This document shows positions 7,211-14,542 of a stretch of 20,700 bases of DNA, one piece after another. The notes below the pieces were generated by a model. It was given only the letters and a program-made list of their open reading frames with translations, made no database searches and had not been told where the DNA came from. Numbering within the stretch: the stretch's first letter is position 1; every line of letters begins with the position of its first letter. Made by a program: the position numbers and the translations under genes. Source of the stretch: Pseudomonadota bacterium (lineage in GTDB: Bacteria > Pseudomonadota > Alphaproteobacteria > Rhizobiales > Xanthobacteraceae); the NCBI GenBank assembly GCA_023432885.1, contig JAEZEU010000537.1:1-20700 (forward strand), given 5' to 3'.

Positions 7211-7237
7211 CATCACACTCGTGATAATTGATATCAT
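7211..7237. promoter_or_regulatory. Overlapping inverted repeats upstream of the catabolic operon
   Basis: Two perfect inverted repeats share a half-site: ATCAC-ACTC-GTGAT (7212-7225) and TGATA-ATTGA-TATCA (7222-7236). They lie about 85-110 bases before the ATG of the first operon gene, in an otherwise gene-free, AT-richer stretch. This arrangement of three alternating half-sites is what a dimeric regulator site (GntR, LysR or similar) would look like. No regulator gene is adjacent in this window. The function is inferred from position and symmetry only. Confidence 0.38.
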
Positions 7238-7320
7238 GGCGCCGAAAGCCCTTGTGCATAAGCTCAGGTGGTTTATTCGCAATTGGCCGCCGAGCCGATC
7301 GAGAATGAATAGATCCACCA

Positions 7321-8538
7321 ATGAATGGGAAGCAACCAATCGACTTCAGCCACGGTCCGCTCTCTGGCATTCGCGTGCTGGATTTGACCAACGTCATAAT
7401 GGGTCCATTTGCGACACATGTAATGGCCGATATGGGCGCGGACGTCATTAAGATCGAAAGCCCCGAAGGCGACTCGTTTCGCGCATACCGCCCAAACCGC
7501 AGCGAAGGAATGTCCGGCGGTTTCGTGCATCTCAATCGAAACAAGCGCGGGATCGTCCTTGATCTGAAATCCTCGACCCATCGCGAGGTGCTGGAGCGTT
7601 TGATCAGGACGGCAGACGTGGTGGTGCATACGCTGCGTCCAAAAGCCGCCGAGAAGCTCGGATTGAGCTACGAGCAGGTCAGGCGTTTTAATCCTGACAT
7701 CATCTACTGTGGCGCCTACGGGTTCGGCGAGGCCGGGCCGTATCGAGACAAGGCTGCCTATGACGATATTATCCAGGCCGGCTCGGGGCTGGCGGCTCTT
7801 CATATGTTTGCGCGCGGCGAGCCAGCCTTTATGCCTACCGTCTTATGCGACAAGCTTTCAGGACAGGCCATCGCTTATGCCGTCATTGCCGCTTTGTTGC
7901 AGCGTGAGCGTGGCGGAGGCGGGCAGGCCATCGAAGTGCCGATGTTCGAAACGACGGCCGAGTTCGCCTTTATCGAGCATCTCGTCGGATTTGCGTTCGA
8001 GCCGCCGCTGGGGCCGCCAGAATACAAGAGAGTGGTCAGTCCGATGCGCAAGCCGTTCAAGACCAGTGACGGCTACATGTGCCTGTTGCCCTATTCAGAC
8101 CGGAATTGGCGCGACTTCTTCGAATTTACAGGCCGGCTCGATCTTGCCCAAGACACCCGATTTGCAAGACTGGTCGAACGCGTCGCCCACATTGAATTTC
8201 TCTACGGCGTGATCGAGCAGGAAGCGTCGAAGCGGAGCAACGCCGAATGGATAGACTTTTGCGATCGCGTTAGCATTCCATGCATGCCCGTGCTGTCGCT
8301 TGCCGATCTTCCCAACGACGCGCACATGGCGGCAGTCGGCATGTTCCAGACGGCCGAGCATCCCACAGAGGGTGCTTACAAATCGATTCGGCGGCCGGTT
8401 AATTTCAGCGGCAGCGCGTTCAAGGTCCGGCATCATGCGCCACGGCTTGGCCAGCACACTCAGGAGATTCTGGCCGAGCTGCAAATGGACGCTGACGAAA
8501 TCGGAACGGATCCTCACGAAACAAGTGCTGCGAGGTAA
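7321..8538 (+). CDS. Class III CoA-transferase (CaiB/BaiF family), first copy
   Basis: Transfers CoA between a carboxylic acid and an acyl-CoA donor by a ping-pong mechanism through an aspartyl-CoA thioester. The 405-residue length is normal for the family. It opens with the family hallmark LSGIRVLDLTNVIMGPFATH, continues with MGADVIKIESPEGD and NRNKRGIVLDLK, and carries the catalytic Asp in AYDDIIQAGSGL (D148, after Tyr). The C-terminal part holds the second interlocking-ring domain, including CMPVLSLADLPND and the ending RLGQHTQEIL. It is the first gene of the operon; the hydratase gene starts 5 bases after its stop. Its role is probably activation of the imported acid. The ribosome-binding site before this ATG is weak. 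Donor and acceptor cannot be inferred from sequence alone. Confidence 0.93.
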   Translation: MNGKQPIDFSHGPLSGIRVLDLTNVIMGPFATHVMADMGADVIKIESPEGDSFRAYRPNRSEGMSGGFVHLNRNKRGIVLDLKSSTHREVLERLIRTADVVVHTLRPKAAEKLGLSYEQVRRFNPDIIYCGAYGFGEAGPYRDKAAYDDIIQAGSGLAALHMFARGEPAFMPTVLCDKLSGQAIAYAVIAALLQRERGGGGQAIEVPMFETTAEFAFIEHLVGFAFEPPLGPPEYKRVVSPMRKPFKTSDGYMCLLPYSDRNWRDFFEFTGRLDLAQDTRFARLVERVAHIEFLYGVIEQEASKRSNAEWIDFCDRVSIPCMPVLSLADLPNDAHMAAVGMFQTAEHPTEGAYKSIRRPVNFSGSAFKVRHHAPRLGQHTQEILAELQMDADEIGTDPHETSAAR

Positions 8539-8543
8539 GCGCC

Positions 8544-9338
8544 ATGGCTGGTGTAACATACGAACAGGACGGGGGCGTCGTAACACTGACGCTCGACGAG
8601 CCACAGACGCGCAACGCGATTTCCGAGGCGATCATCGCCGATCTGGTTATCCATTGCCGCCGCATCAATTCCGATATGTCTGTATCCTGTGTCGTCCTTA
8701 CCGGGGCGGGAGAGAGCTTCTCGTCCGGCGGTAACGTGAAGGATATGCGCGACAAGAAGGGGCTGTTTGCCGGCTCGCCGGCCGACATAAGGCGGGCTTA
8801 CCAGCACGGCATCCAGCAGATCCCGCTCGCCATGCACGAACTGGAGGTGCCGTCCATTGCTGCGGTCAATGGGTACGCGGTAGGCGCGGGCTGCGACCTG
8901 AGCCTGATGTGCGACATCCGCATTGCCGCCGACGACGCGCAGTTTGCCGAGAGTTTCATGCGTGTAGGGTTGGTGTCCGGCGATGGCGGCGCCTGGTTCC
9001 TGCCGAAAGTGGTCGGTCTGTCACGTGCCTACGAGATGACCTTCACAGGTGATTTCATCAAGTCCGACGTCGCTTTGGCTTGGGGGCTTGCTTCCTATGT
9101 GGTGCCGAAAGATCGTTTGATGATCAAAGCGCAGGCGATGGCGAAGAAGATCGCCGCCCATCCGCCGCAGTCGATCCGCATGTGCAAGCGACTGCTTCGC
9201 GAAGCGGGGCATCTTCCGCTGCCTACCCATCTGGAGATGGCATCAAGCATGCAAGCCATCGTCCAGCACACTTCCGATCAGCATGAAGCCGTGGTGGCTT
9301 TCCTCGAAAAGCGCAAACCGCAATTTCAGGGCGCGTGA
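8544..9338 (+). CDS. Enoyl-CoA hydratase/isomerase (crotonase) family protein
   Basis: A 264-residue crotonase-fold enzyme acting on a CoA thioester. The oxyanion-hole regions are SSGGNVKDM (residues 60-68) and NGYAVGAGCDLSLMCD (109-124). Of the two acid/base residues of classical enoyl-CoA hydratases, the second is present (E164 in RAYEMTFTG). The first appears replaced by F138 in ESFMRVGLVSGDGG, with E136 two residues earlier and D147 as possible substitutes. It may therefore be a hydratase, an isomerase, or a hydrolase/lyase variant of the fold. The GAGGTAA ribosome-binding site overlaps the stop of the CoA-transferase gene, implying tight co-translation. The acyl-CoA dehydrogenase pair follows directly. 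Confidence 0.92.
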   Translation: MAGVTYEQDGGVVTLTLDEPQTRNAISEAIIADLVIHCRRINSDMSVSCVVLTGAGESFSSGGNVKDMRDKKGLFAGSPADIRRAYQHGIQQIPLAMHELEVPSIAAVNGYAVGAGCDLSLMCDIRIAADDAQFAESFMRVGLVSGDGGAWFLPKVVGLSRAYEMTFTGDFIKSDVALAWGLASYVVPKDRLMIKAQAMAKKIAAHPPQSIRMCKRLLREAGHLPLPTHLEMASSMQAIVQHTSDQHEAVVAFLEKRKPQFQGA

Positions 9339-9352
9339 AGAGGCTCTGAAGC

Positions 9353-10501
9353 ATGGCGATGTTCCAGCTCGACGGCACCAGCATGCCACCGGAGACGGAG
9401 GTCATCAGGGCAAAGGTGCGGACATTTCTGGATAAGGAGCGTGCCGAGGGACGCTTCAAGTCGCACACGTCTTCATGGTCGACCTTCGACCCGGAGTTCA
9501 GCCGCCGCGCTGCCGCAGAAGGTTTTGTCGGCATGACCTGGCCAAAGCGCTATGGCGGGGGTGAGCATTCCAATCTCGAGCGGTTCGTCGTAACGGAAGA
9601 GATGCTCGCCGCGGGTGCGCCTTCGGGCGCACATTGGATCGCCGACCGGCAGTCCGGTCCCCAGATCCTGAAGCACGGCAGCGAGCGAGCCAAACGGGAG
9701 ATCCTGCCGCGGATCGCTGCGGGGGAGTGCTTCTTCGGCATTGGGATGAGCGAACCGGAATCCGGCTCGGATCTTGCGGCCGTGCGTACGCGGGCGGCCA
9801 AAGTCGATGGCGGCTGGGTCATCAACGGGTCGAAAATCTGGACCTCGAATGCCCACCGTGTTCATTACCTGATAGTTCTCGCGCGAAGTGAGGCGCCCGG
9901 AGATAACAGGCATGGTGGCCTGACCCAGTACATCGTGGATACGGCGTCGCCGGGCGTCGAGATCCGCCCTATTCTAAACCTTGCCGGAGCTCATGAGTTC
10001 AACGAAGTTTTCTTCTGCGACTGCTTCGTTCCGGATGACATGTTGGTCGGCCAGCCTGGAGAGGGCTGGGCGCGCGTGACAGGCGAACTGGCGTTCGAGC
10101 GCGCCGGGCCCGATCGCTTCATGTCTGACATCCGGCTTGTCGCCGAACTGGTGGAAAAGGTCGGATCTACTCCATCGGAGCGGCAGGCGATCGAGATCGG
10201 CAGATGCGTGGCGCATTTCGCGGCACTGCGGCGAATGTCGTCGTCGATCGCCGTGCTGCTGGAACAAGGTAAGAATCCAGTCACCGAGGCGGCGTTGCTG
10301 AAAGATGCCGGCACCTCCTTCGAGCGCGAGATTCCCGAGCTTGTCCGTCGGTTGATTGAGGTCGAGCCGAGCTTGGATGACGATGACAGGCTCACAGAAG
10401 CAACCGCGCATGTACTGCTTCATGCGCCTTCGTTTACGCTTCGGGGCGGCACGCCGGAAATCCTTCGGGGTTTGATCGCGCGCGGCCTGGGTCTTCGGTA
10501 G
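9353..10501 (+). CDS. Acyl-CoA dehydrogenase, first of an adjacent pair
   Basis: A FAD-dependent acyl-CoA dehydrogenase of 382 residues. The signature GIGMSEPESGSDLAAVRTRA spans about residues 129-148 and belongs to the FAD and substrate-binding region; WPKRYGGGE precedes it at 63-71, a feature of the branch that works on branched, cyclic or side-chain acyl-CoAs. The C-terminal helical domain ends in RGGTPEILRGLIARGLGLR, the family's FAD-contacting tail. It removes two hydrogens to give a 2-enoyl-CoA and passes electrons to electron-transfer flavoprotein, which is not encoded in this window. The next gene is another acyl-CoA dehydrogenase-family protein 9 bases away; such adjacent pairs often form alpha2beta2 heterotetramers. 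Confidence 0.94.
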   Translation: MAMFQLDGTSMPPETEVIRAKVRTFLDKERAEGRFKSHTSSWSTFDPEFSRRAAAEGFVGMTWPKRYGGGEHSNLERFVVTEEMLAAGAPSGAHWIADRQSGPQILKHGSERAKREILPRIAAGECFFGIGMSEPESGSDLAAVRTRAAKVDGGWVINGSKIWTSNAHRVHYLIVLARSEAPGDNRHGGLTQYIVDTASPGVEIRPILNLAGAHEFNEVFFCDCFVPDDMLVGQPGEGWARVTGELAFERAGPDRFMSDIRLVAELVEKVGSTPSERQAIEIGRCVAHFAALRRMSSSIAVLLEQGKNPVTEAALLKDAGTSFEREIPELVRRLIEVEPSLDDDDRLTEATAHVLLHAPSFTLRGGTPEILRGLIARGLGLR

Positions 10502-10510
10502 AGGCGCCTC

Positions 10511-11641
10511 ATGAGCGAAGATATTCTGCAGATTGTTCTCGATCAGACTGATCGCATGCTTGGCGAGAATGTCACCAAGGAGGTATTGTCTGCTTCCGAT
10601 CGTGGCACATGGCCCGGCGATCTCTGGAGATCAGTCGAAGAGGCGGGACTTCAGCACGCGATGGTTCCCGAGGCTCGCGACGGTATCGGGCTGTCCTGGA
10701 GCGATACCTCTGCGCTGATCCGCCGGATGGGTTACTGGGCGCTGCCACTACCGCTACCCGAAACCATTATCGCAAACTGGCTGTGGTGTTCGGCCGGCGG
10801 CGACAAGCTCGATGGTCCGGCCGCGTTTGGCCCTGTTGTTCATCACGATCGCATTGTCATCGAAGAGGGGCCGGACGGATGTCTGCTGCAAGGCACGATG
10901 CACCATGTGCCTTGGCTCTCCAACGTGCACCAGTTGATCGTGCTGGCGGCCGACGGCGCGGGAGGACGTCGGCTCTGCTTGTTGCCGGCTCAAAAGATCG
11001 TAGCGTCAGGATCTCGCCTGAACTTGGCCCGCGAGCCGCGCGAGAATGTCTGTTTGGACGGTATAACGATCTCGTCAAAGCACACGCGTTCGATTTCCCT
11101 GGCCTCGGTCGAGCCCGGCCTCCAGCCATATGCAGCCGCGATTCGCGCACAGCAGATCGTCGGTGGCCTGGAGCGAAGTCTCGAATTTGCCCTGAAGTAT
11201 GCCAATGAGCGCGTACAGTTCGGCCGTCCAATTGCAAAGTTCCAGGCTATCCAGCATATGCTGGCAGTGGCGGCGTGCCATGTTGCTGCAGCGACGGCTG
11301 CCGCAGATGCCTTGTCGCTGGCGGAGCGCCTGGACGACGCATCGCTCGCAATTGCGATAGCCAAAGCCCGATGCGGCGAAGCCGCGGGAACGGTGGCTGC
11401 GATCTGTCACCAGGTCCACGGCGCCATGGGTTTCACGCAGGAGCATCCTCTGCATTTCACAACTCGGCGACTGTGGTCCTGGCGCGACGAGGGTGGGTCT
11501 GAAACGCATTGGCAGGAATGGATTGGTCGCGCCGTTTGCGCTGCCGGTAGCAACTTACTCTGGCCAACAATAGTCGATGGGAGCGCCGGCCGATCATCGG
11601 CGGACATGCGACCATTTGCGCAGAACGCAATCACCGGGTAG
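10511..11641 (+). CDS. Acyl-CoA dehydrogenase-family protein, probable partner subunit
   Basis: A 376-residue protein of the acyl-CoA dehydrogenase fold. The N-terminal and middle parts are weakly conserved, and the MSEPxxGSD-like signature of the upstream protein is not evident. The C-terminal part is clear: NERVQFGRPIAKFQAIQHML (about residues 233-252) and QVHGAMGFTQEHPLHFTTRR (about residues 302-321). This pattern, a divergent middle and a conserved C-terminal helical domain, is typical of the smaller subunit of heteromeric acyl-CoA dehydrogenases, such as those of sterol side-chain degradation. TAGAGGCG before the ATG provides the ribosome-binding site. I infer that it forms one enzyme with the preceding gene. 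A 91-base gap follows, the largest in the operon. Confidence 0.9.
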   Translation: MSEDILQIVLDQTDRMLGENVTKEVLSASDRGTWPGDLWRSVEEAGLQHAMVPEARDGIGLSWSDTSALIRRMGYWALPLPLPETIIANWLWCSAGGDKLDGPAAFGPVVHHDRIVIEEGPDGCLLQGTMHHVPWLSNVHQLIVLAADGAGGRRLCLLPAQKIVASGSRLNLAREPRENVCLDGITISSKHTRSISLASVEPGLQPYAAAIRAQQIVGGLERSLEFALKYANERVQFGRPIAKFQAIQHMLAVAACHVAAATAAADALSLAERLDDASLAIAIAKARCGEAAGTVAAICHQVHGAMGFTQEHPLHFTTRRLWSWRDEGGSETHWQEWIGRAVCAAGSNLLWPTIVDGSAGRSSADMRPFAQNAITG

Positions 11642-11732
11642 GTCCAACATATCACAGACGTGATGGAATGCCTTGGCGTGCTTTGATACGACGATCGAAA
11701 CAACGGCAAGAACTGAGGGACGGCACTGAAGG

Positions 11733-13424
11733 ATGGTTGAGGCACGCCAGACAGGCAGCGGCGGCGAAATTCTAATCGAATCTCTGGTCTCCCAAGGTGT
11801 CGATCACGTCTTTTGCGTTCCCGGCGAGAGCTATCTTGCAGCGCTGGACGCGATGCACGATCGGAAGATTGCGGTCACGGTATGTCGCCAGGAGGGCGGC
11901 GCCGCGATGATGGCTGAGGCCGCAGGCAAGAGCACGGGACGTCCCGGCATTTGCTTCGTGACCAGAGGGCCGGGCGCAACCAACGCTTCCGCCGGCATAC
12001 ACATCGCAGCGCAGGACTCCACGCCGATGATTCTTTTCATCGGGCAGGTCGAACGCGGCATGCGCGAGCGCGAGGCGTTCCAGGAGATCGATTACAAGTC
12101 GTTCTATGGCGCAATCGCGAAGTGGGCCGCCGAGATAGATTCCGTAGAGCGGATTCCCGAGTTCGTATCGCGTGCATTTCATGTGGCGACCTCCGGGCGG
12201 CCTGGACCCGTCGTGCTCTCGCTCCCGGAAGATCTACTGGTTGAGGTTGGAACGGCGAGCCACGCGAAACCGTGGCGACAGATCGAGACCAGTCCTGGCG
12301 CATCGGAAATGCGAGAACTGCAGGATCTTCTCGCGGCAGCGAAGCGACCCTTTGCGATAGTGGGCGGCAGCCGGTGGACGTCATCGGCCTGTAGCGCGTT
12401 CGCTGAATTCGCGCAGGGCAACAATATCCCAGTGGCAACTTCATTCCGGCGGCAGTCGCTGTTCAGCGCCGAACATCCCTGTTTTGCAGGCGAAGCAGGC
12501 GCCGGCATCAATCCCGGTCTGAAGGCGCTTGTCCAGCAATCCGACCTGCTGCTGTTGATCGGCGGTCGCCTAGGCGAACTGCCTTCGGCAAGCTACAGCC
12601 TCGTCGATGTGCCGGAACCGGCCCAGCGGCTCGTACATGTCTATCCTGGAGCCGAAGAGATCGGTCGGGTGTATCGTCCGACCCTTGGCATCCATGCCTC
12701 GCCGGCGGCGTTCGCCTCCGCATTGCGCGAGGTGGTGCTTCCAGCCCGAAGCGGAGAGTGGTGTGCGCGCGCGCGTACGTCGTATCTGGAATGGACCGAA
12801 CAGCCGCCTGCCAGTCCCGGCAAAGTACAGATGGCATCGCTGATTAGGTGGCTGCGGCAGCATCTACCCGTCGACGCAATGCTGACCACCGGCGCTGGAA
12901 ATTACGCCGGGTGGGTGCAGCGGTACTTTCGCTTTCGGGAGTTTGGAAGCTTCGTTGCGCCGACCTCTGGATCGATGGGCTACGGTGTACCCGCTGCCGT
13001 AGGGCTGCAGCGGCTGCACCCGGGAAAAAAGGTCGTGGCATTCGCGGGCGATGGCTGTTTCCTGATGCATGGCCAGGAGTTTGCGACGGCAGTGCAGTAC
13101 CGTCTGCCGATCATCGTGATCGTGATCAACAACGGCATGTACGGCACGATCAGAATGCACCAGGAGCGCGAATATCCCGGGCGGGTTATGGCCACCGAGT
13201 TGATCAATCCGAATTTTGCCGATTATGCACGAGCTTTCGGCGGCCACGGAGAAATTGTCGAGACCACCGATGAGTTCGCGGCGGCATTCCAGCGTGCGCG
13301 CTCGGCAGGCAAGCCGGCGATCATCGAAGTGCGGATCGATCCCGAAGCCATTTCGACGACATCGACCCTGAGCGAAATCCGAGCCAAAGCCCTCCTGCGG
13401 ACGGCCGGTCAACAATCGAACTAA
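11733..13424 (+). CDS. Thiamine-diphosphate-dependent enzyme, acetolactate-synthase-like
   Basis: A 563-residue ThDP enzyme with the three usual domains. The N-terminal Pyr domain has the activating Glu E54 in CRQEGGAAMMAEA and the RGPGATN loop; the central TPP_enzyme_M domain spans about residues 200-330; the C-terminal PP domain carries the ThDP/Mg motif GDG (439-441) and NN (466-467) with the expected spacing. It is full length. By overall pattern it would be labelled an acetolactate-synthase large-subunit homologue, but no small regulatory subunit is present and it sits among acyl-CoA genes. That context suits a carboligase or lyase acting on a 2-hydroxyacyl-CoA or 2-oxo acid, such as the 2-hydroxyacyl-CoA lyase/oxalyl-CoA decarboxylase group; this is inference. 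GAGGGA (11715-11720) precedes the ATG by 12 bases. Confidence 0.9.
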   Translation: MVEARQTGSGGEILIESLVSQGVDHVFCVPGESYLAALDAMHDRKIAVTVCRQEGGAAMMAEAAGKSTGRPGICFVTRGPGATNASAGIHIAAQDSTPMILFIGQVERGMREREAFQEIDYKSFYGAIAKWAAEIDSVERIPEFVSRAFHVATSGRPGPVVLSLPEDLLVEVGTASHAKPWRQIETSPGASEMRELQDLLAAAKRPFAIVGGSRWTSSACSAFAEFAQGNNIPVATSFRRQSLFSAEHPCFAGEAGAGINPGLKALVQQSDLLLLIGGRLGELPSASYSLVDVPEPAQRLVHVYPGAEEIGRVYRPTLGIHASPAAFASALREVVLPARSGEWCARARTSYLEWTEQPPASPGKVQMASLIRWLRQHLPVDAMLTTGAGNYAGWVQRYFRFREFGSFVAPTSGSMGYGVPAAVGLQRLHPGKKVVAFAGDGCFLMHGQEFATAVQYRLPIIVIVINNGMYGTIRMHQEREYPGRVMATELINPNFADYARAFGGHGEIVETTDEFAAAFQRARSAGKPAIIEVRIDPEAISTTSTLSEIRAKALLRTAGQQSN

Positions 13425-13444
13425 GAACAAGAGGAGCGAACGCA

Positions 13445-14542
13445 ATGCGCAACGGAGATGAAACCCGATCGAATCAGGCGACAAGGCCAACGCGGCGCCG
13501 CTTCCTGAAGTGGACGGGTGGGTTGATTGCGGCGCCGGCTATCGTCTCGTCGGTCCGTTCCTATGCGGCGCCGGCGGCGCTTGAAGGGGCTGGGATCGAC
13601 TATGACAAGGCGCGCAGCGAGGGGCCCGTCAGGCTCTGGTACAGCGATCAGGAGCCCGACGTAGTCGAATACATCAAGGTTTACACGGAAAAGACGGGTT
13701 TGCCCGTCCAGCAACTCCGTCTCTCCACCGGCGCTGCACTGCCCAAGCTCAAGGCCGAACTGAAGACCGGAAACGTCAGCGTCGACGTGTTCAACTGCAC
13801 TGACGATGGCCTGTTCGATCAGCTTCGCGAAGAAGGCTTGCTGCTGAAGTATGAAACTCCTGTGATTGCAGCATACGGCAAGGATTATCGCAGCGCCGAG
13901 CCCGGATACTGGACGACGTTCTATATCAATGTCGGTCCGATGGCGTACGACACACGTTACGTGCAGGAGGCCGAAGCGCCAAAGGTCTGGGAGGATCTGC
14001 TGCAGCCACGCTGGTCAAAGCAGATCGGTGTCCAGGTGGCCTCGGCCGGATCACAGTACGCCTGGTGGTACAATCTGAAGGAAGTCGTCGCTCCTGACTT
14101 CTGGGATAAGCTGGCAGTGCAGAAGCCGCGATCATATGCGACGTCGAACCAGATGATGAACGACATCAATTCTGGAAGCCTGAAGATCGGCGGCAAGGTC
14201 AGCATCTTCCAGTACACCAAGGCAGTGAGAGCGAAGACGCCGCTCAAGATCGTCCTGCCCCCCGCCGGCACACCGGCTTCGAACGCGGTGACCGGCATCG
14301 TGGCGGCTTCGCCCCGTCCCAACGCGGCAAAGGCATTCGTGCATTTCCTGCTCTCCCGGGAGGGGCAGCAGGCCTGGAACGATATCCAGGGCTCGTTGTC
14401 GGCGCGCAGCGATGTCAAGGTCGCTGAACTGCCGTCTCTCGCCGAAACGAAGATTCTGGTTCCGAAGGACTTCCAGGACTACCGATCGGCGAAGCAGCAC
14501 AAGGAATTCGAGAGAATCTGGAACAAGGTCGTAGGGTTTTGA
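13445..14542 (+). CDS. ABC transporter substrate-binding protein, Tat-exported
   Basis: A periplasmic binding protein of extracellular solute-binding family 1 (ferric-ion/polyamine/phosphonate type), 365 residues. The N-terminus carries a twin-arginine signal, TRRRFLKWTGG (residues 16-26), a hydrophobic stretch, and a likely cleavage after SYA (residue 41). The mature part has the usual two-lobe pattern, with ending segments AKAFVHFLLSREGQQAWNDI and IWNKVVGF. The adjacent Tyr pair that coordinates iron in FbpA-type proteins is not evident: the corresponding stretch reads SIFQYTKAVR. The ligand is therefore probably an organic molecule rather than iron (inference). GAGGAG lies upstream of the ATG. 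Its stop overlaps the start of the permease gene. Confidence 0.92.
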   Translation: MRNGDETRSNQATRPTRRRFLKWTGGLIAAPAIVSSVRSYAAPAALEGAGIDYDKARSEGPVRLWYSDQEPDVVEYIKVYTEKTGLPVQQLRLSTGAALPKLKAELKTGNVSVDVFNCTDDGLFDQLREEGLLLKYETPVIAAYGKDYRSAEPGYWTTFYINVGPMAYDTRYVQEAEAPKVWEDLLQPRWSKQIGVQVASAGSQYAWWYNLKEVVAPDFWDKLAVQKPRSYATSNQMMNDINSGSLKIGGKVSIFQYTKAVRAKTPLKIVLPPAGTPASNAVTGIVAASPRPNAAKAFVHFLLSREGQQAWNDIQGSLSARSDVKVAELPSLAETKILVPKDFQDYRSAKQHKEFERIWNKVVGF

